Assembly (NCBI RefSeq): GCF_001583495.1
Contig: NZ_LQAQ01000100.1
Coordinates: 124,001-188,000, forward strand
Reading direction: 5' to 3'
Source of the DNA: Flammeovirga sp. SJP92
GTDB lineage: Bacteria; Bacteroidota; Bacteroidia; Cytophagales; Flammeovirgaceae
DNA length: 64,000 bases
Within the stretch, counting starts at the first letter, position 1. Each line of letters begins with the position of its first letter. The notes under the pieces were generated by a model. It was not told where the DNA came from. It was given only the letters and a program-made list of their open reading frames with translations, and did not search any database. Positions 54,617-63,871 of this stretch are shown piece by piece. The position numbers and the translations under genes were made by a program.

Positions 54617-54703
54617 GAGATTTATAAATCTCCCCTCAAATAAAAAAAACTGAGGTTATAAAACAAAAATAACCTCCCTAATTCATGTTTTTTATTAGGG
54701 AGG
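54617..54703 (-). terminator. Overlapping hairpins between the LpoB-like and COG3014-like genes
   Basis: Reading the minus strand, CCTCCCTAAT/ATTAGGGAGG (54703-54673) is followed by TTATTTTTG. GAGGTTAT/ATAACCTC (54676-54652) overlaps its right arm and is followed by T8. The two cannot form together. A 16-bp perfect palindrome, GAGATTTATAAATCTC (54617-54632), follows before the next gene. Confidence 0.6.
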
Positions 54704-54723
54704 CAGGCATGGGTTACATCAAA

Positions 54724-55314
54724 TTAATTTTTGATGTATTTTTTGATTTCTTTATCACCAATCCATACTTTTTCAGTAGACTCAAGGTCTGCTAACTCAA
54801 GGTTGATTTTGTAGTTAACAACTTTCTCTTTTCCTAATTCATCTACTGTAGAATTGATAGTACCGAACATGATGAAGTCAGCACCTAATTCTTGAGCAAT
54901 TTTCTTTTGTGTTTCCTCAGTAGCGTTAGCTTGTTGAGATTGTTGTTCAGCACGGATTTGCTCACGGAATTGATCATTTTCAACAACTCTTACTTTACCA
55001 GAGTTAATGAATTCTCTCTCGATATCTTTGATGAAAGTTTCAGCTTCGATATGCTCATGAGATTTGTTGATCACACCACCAACAATAACTACAGGCTTTT
55101 TATTATTTGCATTTTCATAGTTAGGCAACCAAGGACGGCTCATAACGTCTGAAATCATATCTTTTGAAACTTGCTTAGAGTCTGTATCATTCCATCTACC
55201 ACTGATGTCAATAGTTGCGTTAGGATCAACACGTGTTACTGATCTTGAACATGCTCCAGCAAAAAGTAAAGAAAAGATTGCAATAGCGAATGTAAATCTT
55301 CTTGAAAATTTCAT
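54724..55314 (-). CDS. LpoB-like penicillin-binding-protein activator lipoprotein
   Basis: This 196-residue lipoprotein (FAGAC, Cys22) contains VDPNATIDISGRWNDTDSK, KKPVVIVGGVINKSHEHIE and AQELGADFIMFGTINS, blocks shared with the LpoB family. In E. coli LpoB activates the peptidoglycan synthase PBP1B from the outer membrane. Orthology of function in Bacteroidota is unproven. It lies 42 bases after the 139-residue gene and before the COG3014-like gene. Confidence 0.8.
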   Translation of the reverse strand: MKFSRRFTFAIAIFSLLFAGACSRSVTRVDPNATIDISGRWNDTDSKQVSKDMISDVMSRPWLPNYENANNKKPVVIVGGVINKSHEHIEAETFIKDIEREFINSGKVRVVENDQFREQIRAEQQSQQANATEETQKKIAQELGADFIMFGTINSTVDELGKEKVVNYKINLELADLESTEKVWIGDKEIKKYIKN

Positions 55315-55356
55315 TTTGAATTATTTGATATTATTGTTTTGTGATAAAATTCTGTG

Positions 55357-55776
55357 TTACTGCAAGACAAATTTTCCTTTCGGTTTGTCTAGCTTTTTGA
55401 GTATAATTCTAGTTTCAGAGATACTCACAATTTTAAAGCGAGATGAAGCCGTATCACTAGAACCATCTCCTTTGCCGTGAGTAAGAAGTAACTCTTTTTT
55501 ACTTCCCATAATCCACTTACCTGCAAGATATTCGTTTGTATTGTTTTTAAAACCAAACTTTTTATCAATAGAGAAATGAAGGGTATTGCCTTCGTCTAAA
55601 GCATAGGTTTCTTGTTTACTTAATTTTTCTCTTTTTACGTCGGTAATAGTCCAGTCTTTACTTATAAGGATAGATTTTCTTTTCTCAAGATCTTGTGCCA
55701 TTGATTCAGTGGACAGTAGCATCATAAAACCAAGTGAAAGCGAAAATAAACCTATAATTTTTGTAATTGTTTTCAT
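55357..55776 (-). CDS. Small exported lipocalin-like protein
   Basis: This 139-residue protein has a signal peptide ending SMAQ. The mature part (WTITDVKREKLSKQETYALDEG, LHFSIDKKF, LAGKWIMGSKKELLLTHG) follows the strand pattern of small lipocalin-like domains common in Bacteroidota. It heads the group with the LpoB-like and COG3014-like genes. Its function is unknown; a periplasmic accessory is plausible. Confidence 0.6.
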   Translation of the reverse strand: MKTITKIIGLFSLSLGFMMLLSTESMAQDLEKRKSILISKDWTITDVKREKLSKQETYALDEGNTLHFSIDKKFGFKNNTNEYLAGKWIMGSKKELLLTHGKGDGSSDTASSRFKIVSISETRIILKKLDKPKGKFVLQ

Positions 55777-55963
55777 AATTATTACGTGGTTGTTATTAAG
55801 TTCTATCGAAAACGTTTGATGTATAATAATGGTTTCATTAGAAACATTAATTAACGTTTAAATTTATTTTTTGAGTTAAACGCACTATTACAACATTAAA
55901 ATCATCATCAACTTTTTAGCAATAGTACTTCGTATTTATTAATTCAATTTATTCAACATTCTT

Positions 55964-58900
55964 TTATTCTCCTAAATTATTGAGAATAGTCGTTTTAATT
56001 TCATTGTAGAGAGAGAATACATCATCAATGTCTTCATGCATATTGGTAGTATCTTCTGTTTTCAGTTTTTGTTCTGAATGCTTTGCCTTTTCTGACAATT
56101 TAATAATACCTAGTGTGGCAGCGGTACCTTTAAAAGTATGCATGATGGACTTTATTTCCGAGATGGAATTGGTACTTTTCGCTTCTACCAATTCATGAAT
56201 TAATTCATCACCTTCTGTGAAGAAATCTTCAAATGACAACTGAATCAACTCAATACCACCATATTTTGCCAATTCAGCAGTTACAGCATAATCTACAATA
56301 ATATGGCCATGTTCATCCAAAACTTGATCTGTTCTTGGCTCTTCTTCCTGTGATTCTTCAATAATGTCATCAACAGGGGCTTCTGTACTAATGACAGTTG
56401 ACTCTTCCTCTGTGTCAAAAGCGGTATCAATTTCTTCAATTTTAGTAGGTGAAGATTCATTCATGATCTCCTCCACTTTGTTAAGTAAATCGAAGGCTTT
56501 GATTGGTTTTGGTAAGAAGTCATCCATACCAGCTTTCAAGAACTCGTTTTGCTCTTCCACCAATGTAAATGCAGTCATGGCTATAATAGGAGTTTTAAAG
56601 TCTTTAAACTGCTTATGAATGCGTTGTGTAGTTTCCATACCATTCATCTTCGGCATTTGAATATCCATAAAAATGATATCATAAACGTTGCCACTCTGCA
56701 GTAACTCTAAAGCCCTGAAACCACTGTTCGCCGCGGTAGTTTTACAACCTGCTTTTTTAAGAATACTTTCAGCCACCATGATGTTGACACTGTTATCATC
56801 CACCACCAATATGTTAGGCTGAATACTTCTGATTCTTTGTGAGAAAAGCTCTTTACTTTCCAAGTTGTTGTTGGTAGGAGGCAAGTGGTCTACTTCTTTT
56901 ACCTCAATTGTAAACCAGAAAGTACTTCCTACATTCAATTCAGATTCTACACCAATGTCTCCGTCCATCATATTACAGAGTTCCTGAGAAATTGATAAAC
57001 CTAATCCTGTACCACCTTTGGTACGGTTATAAGAATCTTCAACCTGACTGAATTGTTTAAAAAGTTGTGCTTGACCATTTTTCGATATTCCACATCCAGT
57101 ATCAATCACATCAAACATTAGGGTATAAATACCATTAAATTTCTGAACACCATTGACATTGATTGTCACGGTGCCGTTTTCAGTAAACTTAATCGCATTT
57201 GAAGTGAGGTTGGAGAGAATTTGAAGTAATCGTGTCTCATCGGCAAGAATGACCTTAGGTACATTAACTCCCACGTTAGAAGTTAATTGTGTCTTCTTGT
57301 TTTTTGCATTTTGATGGAAGAGAGCAATGAGTTTTGAAATCGTTACTCTAATATCAATTGGCAATGGTCTAAGCTCCATTTTTCCGGCTTCAATCTTCGA
57401 TAAATCAAGAATGTCATTCAAGATATTAAGCAAGATTTCCGATGAACGCTTGATGGTAGAGACGTATTTTTTCTGTTCCTGACTGAGTACTGTAGTACTT
57501 AATAAGTCTACCATTCCGATTACACCGTTCATAGGTGTACGAATCTCATGAGACATATTTGAAAGGAACTGTCTTTTTACTTCTAAAGATTTTTCAGCAA
57601 GGTCTTTCGCTTCTCTGAGTTCATGTTCGGATTGTTTGATTGGAGTGATATCTCTGGCCAATCCTTCCACTCCAGCAGGTTTCATTTTTTTATCATAAAT
57701 CAACCTGAAGTTGGAAAGAATATAGCGGACTTCTCCTTTTTTATTTCTGATAATACTCTCATGGTTTTTCACTGCTCCCTTGATTGCCAGGATTTTCATT
57801 AACCTTGAGAGGTCTGATTCAGAAATATAATATTCAGTAACGTGCTTATCGATTATTTCGGTTTGAGCAACGCCCAGCATATCTTTCACAGATGGTGAAA
57901 TCAGTGTGAAATTACCATTCAAGTCTGTTCTGAAGTAAACGTCTTGAAGTGTCTCAAATATATTACGGAAGAGTTCTTCACTGTCCGCAATATGGATTTC
58001 CATCTTTTTACGCTGCGTAATGTTTTGGGTAACACCAGCAATCTCTTGAATGATTTCTCCATCACCACTTTGCATTCTAACAGGGTTCAAAGAGATAGAA
58101 TGCCACTGTTCTGTGCCTGAGAAAGTAGTGAATTTATATTCAAAACTGATGGACTCACCATCAAATACTCTTTTTAATATTTGATCCCAATGCTCTTCAA
58201 ATCGGGGTGTAAATGGAATAATACTGTTCAACATCATTCCTGGCATCAATTCTATATTAGAGTATTGTTTGATGTATTCCGCAAAGTGTTGATTGTATCT
58301 TGTAACCATTCCTGATTTATTGAAAGTCCAGATCGCTTGTTCTCCACTTTCAAAAATCGCCTCCAACTGTGCTCTTTGTGCTCTTACTTTCAGCTGACTT
58401 TGGTCTCTAATAATTGCGGCAGCAAGAATACCCGTCGCCAGATCAAAAAGATTAAGGTCTGGCTTGCTGAAGGCTTTTCTATCAGAAAAAGACTGTACTA
58501 CAATCATCCCCATTTTCTGATTATTGGAAATTAATGGAAGTCCCATCCAAATTTCTGGAACATTGACAAGGTTTAGGTTGTACTGTTTGGCCAATTTCTC
58601 AATGACTTCTTTGTACATGAACATGGGTCTGTTCAGTACATTGGCCATTGCTAAGGCAAACTCACTTGCTGGTACTTCTTCCTTCTCTGCTAGGTCAGAT
58701 GTTTTTGTACTGTAAAAAGGAATATACATCCCTTGCCCCGAGAGTTTCAGGCGAAGTAACAGGAAGCTATCCATATCTACCACGAGTTTCATGGCTAAAT
58801 AGACCTTTTCGTAGAGTTCCTGTATTTTGAGGTTTTCTTGAAGAAGTTTAGCAAAAGTAATACTAACTTCCTGTTCCAGTTCTTTCCTCTTTTTGTCAGT

Positions 58901-59632
58901 GATGTCAAAAAGATGTAGTCGATAACAGTCTTTAGAATCTTCTTTGTATGAAATATGACAGTCCGTAATTCTCTTTTGAGACTCACTTTCTATGGTCAAT
59001 TCCATTTTATGTTCGTCCTGAGATTCTTCCGCCATTTTGAGGCCAATAAGAAGTCTCGTGCGGTGAGAATTAGGAATAAGATTAATAAAAGTGGTCCTCT
59101 TGAGTTGAGGATCCGTCATATTGACCAAATTTTTAAAAGGCTCACTCGCAAAGCTGATATTGCCTTTACGGTTGAACACTACCACCATTTCTCTAGAAGA
59201 ACTGAAAAGCTCTTTCATCAGAATATTATTTTTCACCAGTTCCTGAACATGAACAATCTCTTTGGTGATATTCTGAACGGAAAGGTAAACGTGGTTGACG
59301 CCATCAAAACTTACAGGTGTTCCTGCAGTTCTTACTTGTAATTCGTAGCCGTTTCGGTCTTTAAGTTTACCCGTAAGGTTTTGAAGAAGTCCCCCAATGG
59401 AGAAGGTGTCTTCATAATAAAATATCTCTATAAATTCAGAATAATGTTTCCCAACTGCTTCTTCTGGATAATAGTCCGTAAGGTTCAACATTGCATCGTT
59501 CCAGAATACAATATTTCCTACTTCATCGAGTCCAAAAGTAGGAGCATCAGTAGCTTGATAGGCATCTTCAAAAATTTTGAAGTGACTATGTTCATGTGTT
59601 GATACTTTGGGTTTTTGGTCTGAATTATTCAT
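55964..59632 (-). CDS. Hybrid sensor histidine kinase with PAS, GAF, receiver and Hpt domains
   Basis: This 1222-residue kinase appears soluble, with no membrane segment. Approximate order: PAS 20-130, PAS 140-245, GAF 255-415, PAS 420-545, PAS 550-665, HisKA with H695 (SNMSHEIRTP), ATPase with N-box N812 (NLTSNAIKF), G1 D844-TGCG and G2 GGTGLGLS (873-880), receiver with D945-D946, phospho-acceptor D990 and K1042, then Hpt with H1165 (MHTFKGTAATLG). All phosphorelay residues are present. It starts 3 bases after the MscS stop at 59636, so it is translated with that channel. No DNA-binding response regulator is nearby, so the relay partner is unknown. Confidence 0.93.
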   Translation of the reverse strand: MNNSDQKPKVSTHEHSHFKIFEDAYQATDAPTFGLDEVGNIVFWNDAMLNLTDYYPEEAVGKHYSEFIEIFYYEDTFSIGGLLQNLTGKLKDRNGYELQVRTAGTPVSFDGVNHVYLSVQNITKEIVHVQELVKNNILMKELFSSSREMVVVFNRKGNISFASEPFKNLVNMTDPQLKRTTFINLIPNSHRTRLLIGLKMAEESQDEHKMELTIESESQKRITDCHISYKEDSKDCYRLHLFDITDKKRKELEQEVSITFAKLLQENLKIQELYEKVYLAMKLVVDMDSFLLLRLKLSGQGMYIPFYSTKTSDLAEKEEVPASEFALAMANVLNRPMFMYKEVIEKLAKQYNLNLVNVPEIWMGLPLISNNQKMGMIVVQSFSDRKAFSKPDLNLFDLATGILAAAIIRDQSQLKVRAQRAQLEAIFESGEQAIWTFNKSGMVTRYNQHFAEYIKQYSNIELMPGMMLNSIIPFTPRFEEHWDQILKRVFDGESISFEYKFTTFSGTEQWHSISLNPVRMQSGDGEIIQEIAGVTQNITQRKKMEIHIADSEELFRNIFETLQDVYFRTDLNGNFTLISPSVKDMLGVAQTEIIDKHVTEYYISESDLSRLMKILAIKGAVKNHESIIRNKKGEVRYILSNFRLIYDKKMKPAGVEGLARDITPIKQSEHELREAKDLAEKSLEVKRQFLSNMSHEIRTPMNGVIGMVDLLSTTVLSQEQKKYVSTIKRSSEILLNILNDILDLSKIEAGKMELRPLPIDIRVTISKLIALFHQNAKNKKTQLTSNVGVNVPKVILADETRLLQILSNLTSNAIKFTENGTVTINVNGVQKFNGIYTLMFDVIDTGCGISKNGQAQLFKQFSQVEDSYNRTKGGTGLGLSISQELCNMMDGDIGVESELNVGSTFWFTIEVKEVDHLPPTNNNLESKELFSQRIRSIQPNILVVDDNSVNIMVAESILKKAGCKTTAANSGFRALELLQSGNVYDIIFMDIQMPKMNGMETTQRIHKQFKDFKTPIIAMTAFTLVEEQNEFLKAGMDDFLPKPIKAFDLLNKVEEIMNESSPTKIEEIDTAFDTEEESTVISTEAPVDDIIEESQEEEPRTDQVLDEHGHIIVDYAVTAELAKYGGIELIQLSFEDFFTEGDELIHELVEAKSTNSISEIKSIMHTFKGTAATLGIIKLSEKAKHSEQKLKTEDTTNMHEDIDDVFSLYNEIKTTILNNLGE

Positions 59633-59635
59633 TTT

Positions 59636-61261
59636 TTAATTTGTCTCAGTTGCTTTTGACTCCTCGTTGGCTTCTTTTGCAATGTGTATAGTCTGAGTAG
59701 GGAAGGCAAATTCAATTCCCATGCTTTCCGCTATACGCAAAATCTTGAGCATAAGATATTCACGAGACTGAAGTTCTTCGCTCCAATCTCTACATTCAAA
59801 GAAAATATACAACAATATTTCCAAAGCACTAGCACCAAAGTTGTTTAATCGCACCTCATAGAAGTCTTTTCTTGTGGTAGGATGGTCTTCAACTGCTTTT
59901 TTAACTGCTTTGATAAACATTTCTATCTTTTCGGTTGGGGTTCCATAAGGAATTGTAAGGTAGGTTTTGAATCTTCTATATTGTCTTTTTCCTAAGTTAT
60001 CAATATCACTGTCAGACATGGACCCGTTAGGAATATTGACCAGAGAATTTGCAAAAGTCCTAATACGTGTTGTTCTAAAACCAATTTCCTCTACAATACC
60101 TTCTTGTCCTTTAACAACTATCCAATCTCCTACTTCAAAAGGTTTATCTGTAAATAACATCACTGAGCCTATAAAATTCTTGATGGTATCTTGAGCGGCA
60201 AAAGCTAAAGCTACACCACCAAAGGAGATACCGGTGATCAAATGTGTGATATCAAAACCATATAAATACAGGGTAGTCAAAACACCAAGTGCAATGGCAA
60301 TAATTCTAAAAATCACTCTAAAAATAGGCAGAAGGTTGGCGTCTACAGCTTGTGATTTATTGGAAAAATAACCGATTCTGATGACTAATAAATCTGCTGA
60401 GTGTATAAATAAAATAGTGACGTAAAAACAAAATATAGCCTTGATGATGAGTGTAAGACCATAAGAAACAATACTCGGTAAAAGTAAAAACGGAGTAATA
60501 TAGTACCACAACATCATGATAAACGAAATGGAAATAGGTCTTCTCCATTTCGGTAAAGCAATTTTTGCAAATTGTTCTTTTTTCAGCCTAATAAATATTC
60601 TCTGTACAATTTGGTCGGTGAACCAGAAGCTAATAATATAAAATAAATAGCTGAACAGAAGAATACCCAGAATTGTAATCCATTGCCACAATCTGATGCC
60701 TAAAAAACGTCCTTTACTCTGCTGAAGAGATGAAGTATAAACCACAAGTTCTCTTGTGAAAGAAGGGTACGTTTCCTTGAACAGTTCATGGATTTGATTG
60801 GTAGAATACACAGAGTATTTCCATTGTCCATTTCTCTGTTTTTCCAGATAAATATTGGGCAATCTATGACTGATACTATAACGCTCAGTTTTACTTTTAG
60901 GATCGATATAATTTTTCTCTAAAGGCAGGTCTTGAGAATTCAGGTAAATGCCTTTTTGAGTATAAACCAGCTTTAATTCAATGGCTAATTTCTTTCTCTC
61001 TTTTAAAGAAAACTGTTCCTGAGGGAAAGCCTGCGCCGCTACGTTCTCATGATAGTTATCATCTTCCAAGTTTTCCAAATGTGTATGCATAGTGTGGTAA
61101 GGAGAACTCAATGAATACTCTACACCACTCAACTCTTTGAAATTATAGAAAACATGATCATCAGGATAACTTGAAATTTCATCGTTGTTATCATCCTGAG
61201 CAATAGTAGCTGTAATAGTTGTTGCGAATAAAACTAAAATTAAAAATAAACGCCTAGCCAT
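59636..61261 (-). CDS. MscS-family mechanosensitive channel (paralogue 1)
   Basis: This 541-residue protein has a signal peptide, an N-terminal periplasmic domain of about 170 residues (EYSLSSPYHTMHTHLENL), several membrane helices, and a pore helix and beta domain with GGVALAFAAQDTIKNFIGS and FEVGDWIVVKGQEGIVEEIG, the MscS signature. MscS channels open on membrane tension to release solutes after osmotic down-shock. It is paralogous along its length to the gene at 61406 and is coupled to the histidine kinase gene (3-base gap). Confidence 0.93.
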   Translation of the reverse strand: MARRLFLILVLFATTITATIAQDDNNDEISSYPDDHVFYNFKELSGVEYSLSSPYHTMHTHLENLEDDNYHENVAAQAFPQEQFSLKERKKLAIELKLVYTQKGIYLNSQDLPLEKNYIDPKSKTERYSISHRLPNIYLEKQRNGQWKYSVYSTNQIHELFKETYPSFTRELVVYTSSLQQSKGRFLGIRLWQWITILGILLFSYLFYIISFWFTDQIVQRIFIRLKKEQFAKIALPKWRRPISISFIMMLWYYITPFLLLPSIVSYGLTLIIKAIFCFYVTILFIHSADLLVIRIGYFSNKSQAVDANLLPIFRVIFRIIAIALGVLTTLYLYGFDITHLITGISFGGVALAFAAQDTIKNFIGSVMLFTDKPFEVGDWIVVKGQEGIVEEIGFRTTRIRTFANSLVNIPNGSMSDSDIDNLGKRQYRRFKTYLTIPYGTPTEKIEMFIKAVKKAVEDHPTTRKDFYEVRLNNFGASALEILLYIFFECRDWSEELQSREYLMLKILRIAESMGIEFAFPTQTIHIAKEANEESKATETN

Positions 61262-61405
61262 TAAATAAGACAGTTTGTTGGTATTATTTGATTTGACAAT
61301 AGTAAGAGTGCTTACTGAAATATAAAAGGTAAAATTATAAAACTTATACAGATTATTGCTAAGTCCTAACCCAAATTTCCATCAATCCTGATTTTGTTTC
61401 AGTGC

Positions 61406-63022
61406 TTACTCTTGTTTCTTTTTATCATTCAAATGTATGGTTTGCGTAGGGAATGCAAATTGAACCTTAGTAGCTTCTGCAATTTCCATGATGGTAAACA
61501 TCAGCTCTTCTCTGGATTGCAGCTCAATATTGTAGTCGTCTGTTTCAAAAAACACATTGAGGAGTATATCAATAGAACTAGGTGCAAATTGATAAAGACG
61601 CACTTGATAACCTTCTTTTCTCGTAGTAGGATGTTTATCAATCGCTTCCCGTACGCCTTCAATAAAAGCTTTCACATGATTTCGATCAGTACCATATTCT
61701 AAACTGATAAGTGTATTGAATCTTCTGAATTGTCTTTTACCAAGATTGTCGACTTCATTATCTGCCGCAATATTATTGGGTAAACTTACTAACGAATTAT
61801 TAAACGTTCTGATTTTAGTGGTTCTAAAACCAATTTCCTCCACAATTCCAGATTGCCCTTTTACCACAATAGAATCACCAACAGAAAACGGTTTGTCGGT
61901 AAAAAGCATAATGGAGCCAATAAAGTTTTTGACGGTGTCTTGTGCTGCAAATGCGATAATCAATCCTCCAAATGATATTCCAGTTACAATATTGTTGATA
62001 TTGTACCCCAATATTTTTAAGAATAAAAGAAATCCAATCATTAAAGCTACAATTCTCAATGATGATCTTAATACTGGAGTTAGATGAGCGTCAATATTCC
62101 ATCTCTTTTTTCTAGTGCTTGGCGTCATTACTTTCAGCACCAATAAATCAGCCGTTCTAAAAACAAGAACAATGGCAGTGAATCCAAAAATAATTTTGCA
62201 GAGTACTGTTAATCTAAATGCAATAATGCTATCCAGTAACAATAATGGAATAAGCATGAAAAACAGGAAGTCGAGTATTGCAATGGTGAGTGGACGTTTA
62301 TATTTTAAAATCACAGTACTAATGAAATACTGGTTTCCTTCTCTGGAGAAGAACTTTTTGATTAAAAAGGCAAGCAGTCGAATAATGATAAAATAAACGC
62401 AATACATCAAAACACAAATCACAGCCAGAGTGCCCCATTGCCAAACCTTTAGTCCTAATATATACTTGTTTCCTTTTTCTATTTTAGAGACAAATTTGAT
62501 GATGTCTCGTGAATATGGAGGAAAGGTTTCCTTGAATATCTTATTGATTTTTAATGCAGAATAACTGGAATATCTCCATCTTTCACCCACTTTGATCAAA
62601 TAGATCTCTGGTAATTTATCACTAATGATGAATCGCTTTTTTCCGGTATTCTTTTCCACATGATCCTTTTGCAGTGGAAGGTCTAATTGATTCACATAAA
62701 TTCCTTTGCCGGCAAAAATCAATTTCAGTTCCTCTGCCAGTTCAACTCTTGTATCCAAATTGCCTACACTGGTGGGAATTACCCTTGCTGCCGTTTTGGG
62801 GTGATAATTTTGTTCCTCTAAAAAATCAAGGTGCGTATGCAACGCATGATAAGGAGTACTTTGAGAATATTCTACAGAATCATAAATGTAGAATTTATAA
62901 AAGTCATGATCATTGGGGTGACTTTCCAAAAGTATTTCTCCTCCTTCTTCTTCCTGAGCCTGCAGGTGTTGAGAAGGGTATATTAAAATTATTAATAATA
63001 AGGGGAATAATATTTTACTCAT
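61406..63022 (-). CDS. MscS-family mechanosensitive channel (paralogue 2)
   Basis: This 538-residue protein has the same architecture as paralogue 1: signal peptide, periplasmic domain (EYSQSTPYHALHTHLDFL), membrane helices and pore segment (GGLIIAFAAQDTVKNFIGS, FSVGDSIVVKGQSGIVEEIG). The periplasmic domain is unusual for short MscS proteins and conserved between the two. It lies first in the apparent MscS-MscS-kinase operon, with a 144-base gap to the next gene, and is divergent from the HAD gene. Confidence 0.92.
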   Translation of the reverse strand: MSKILFPLLLIILIYPSQHLQAQEEEGGEILLESHPNDHDFYKFYIYDSVEYSQSTPYHALHTHLDFLEEQNYHPKTAARVIPTSVGNLDTRVELAEELKLIFAGKGIYVNQLDLPLQKDHVEKNTGKKRFIISDKLPEIYLIKVGERWRYSSYSALKINKIFKETFPPYSRDIIKFVSKIEKGNKYILGLKVWQWGTLAVICVLMYCVYFIIIRLLAFLIKKFFSREGNQYFISTVILKYKRPLTIAILDFLFFMLIPLLLLDSIIAFRLTVLCKIIFGFTAIVLVFRTADLLVLKVMTPSTRKKRWNIDAHLTPVLRSSLRIVALMIGFLLFLKILGYNINNIVTGISFGGLIIAFAAQDTVKNFIGSIMLFTDKPFSVGDSIVVKGQSGIVEEIGFRTTKIRTFNNSLVSLPNNIAADNEVDNLGKRQFRRFNTLISLEYGTDRNHVKAFIEGVREAIDKHPTTRKEGYQVRLYQFAPSSIDILLNVFFETDDYNIELQSREELMFTIMEIAEATKVQFAFPTQTIHLNDKKKQE

Positions 63023-63120
63023 TTTTAAGAAACAGTAGTATATTGATTGGATTTTAAAACTGATATTGTTTTAATTCAAACGAAATTTCAAAAATTTAGT
63101 TTTTAGTGCAAAAGCAACCA

Positions 63121-63750
63121 ATGGAATACAAAGCAATTATTTTTGATTTGGGAGGTGTTATTCTCAACTTAAGATACGAAAATACTTTAGAAAAATTCGC
63201 TGAAATCTTAGATAAACCAGTAGAACCTTTTTATACCAAAAAACAACAGACTTCATTGTTTGATGATTATGAAAAGGGACATATAACTTCAGAAGAATTC
63301 AGATTAGGGATCAGAGAGTTATTAAATGAGCCAATTACAGATGAGCAAATTGATTTGGCTTGGAATGCCATGTTATTAGATTTGCCTGTTGAAAGAATAG
63401 AAATGTTGAAAGCATTAAAAGATAAATACAGAATTTTCCTGCTGTCCAATACCAATGCGATTCATATTGAGGCTTTCAATGAGATTGTTAATAATACTTT
63501 AGGGGAAGATTTTGGAGATTTTAAGCAACTTTTTGAACAAGCTTATTACTCTTATGAGATGGGAGATCGAAAACCTCACCCCAGCATTTTTGAAACTGTT
63601 GTTGCCAAAAATAATTTAGACAAAGCAACTACACTTTTTATTGATGATTCTATCCAGCATGTGGAAGGTGCAAAACAAGCAGGATTGCATGCACATCATC
63701 TTGAAGACTTAAATGTTATCGGATTTTTGAAGTCAGAAGGTATTTATTAA
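63121..63750 (+). CDS. HAD-family hydrolase
   Basis: This 209-residue phosphatase-like protein starts at ATG 63121; the frame is open from GTG 63106. Motif I is FDLGGVILNL, where the second Asp of the classic DxD is replaced by Gly (D-L-G), as in the YihX/epoxide-hydrolase-N-like branch. Motif II is LLSNTNAIH, motif III lies around GDRKPHPSIF, and motif IV is FIDDS. It is probably a sugar-phosphate or related phosphatase; the substrate is unknown. Confidence 0.85.
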   Translation: MEYKAIIFDLGGVILNLRYENTLEKFAEILDKPVEPFYTKKQQTSLFDDYEKGHITSEEFRLGIRELLNEPITDEQIDLAWNAMLLDLPVERIEMLKALKDKYRIFLLSNTNAIHIEAFNEIVNNTLGEDFGDFKQLFEQAYYSYEMGDRKPHPSIFETVVAKNNLDKATTLFIDDSIQHVEGAKQAGLHAHHLEDLNVIGFLKSEGIY

Positions 63751-63871
63751 TAATTAATGTTAAAAAATATAAAACTAGACCAATAATTGGTGAAATAAAG
63801 TGGGTTGCTAAATCTTTTCATTCAATAAGAAAGATTTTACCCTAATTTCGCCAATTGGAAAACATAACGAA

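Noticed and set aside
58337-59602. Several plus-strand open frames antisense to the histidine kinase
   Set aside because: They are fragments opposite a clearly coding, fully conserved multidomain protein, with no starts, signals or family resemblance of their own.
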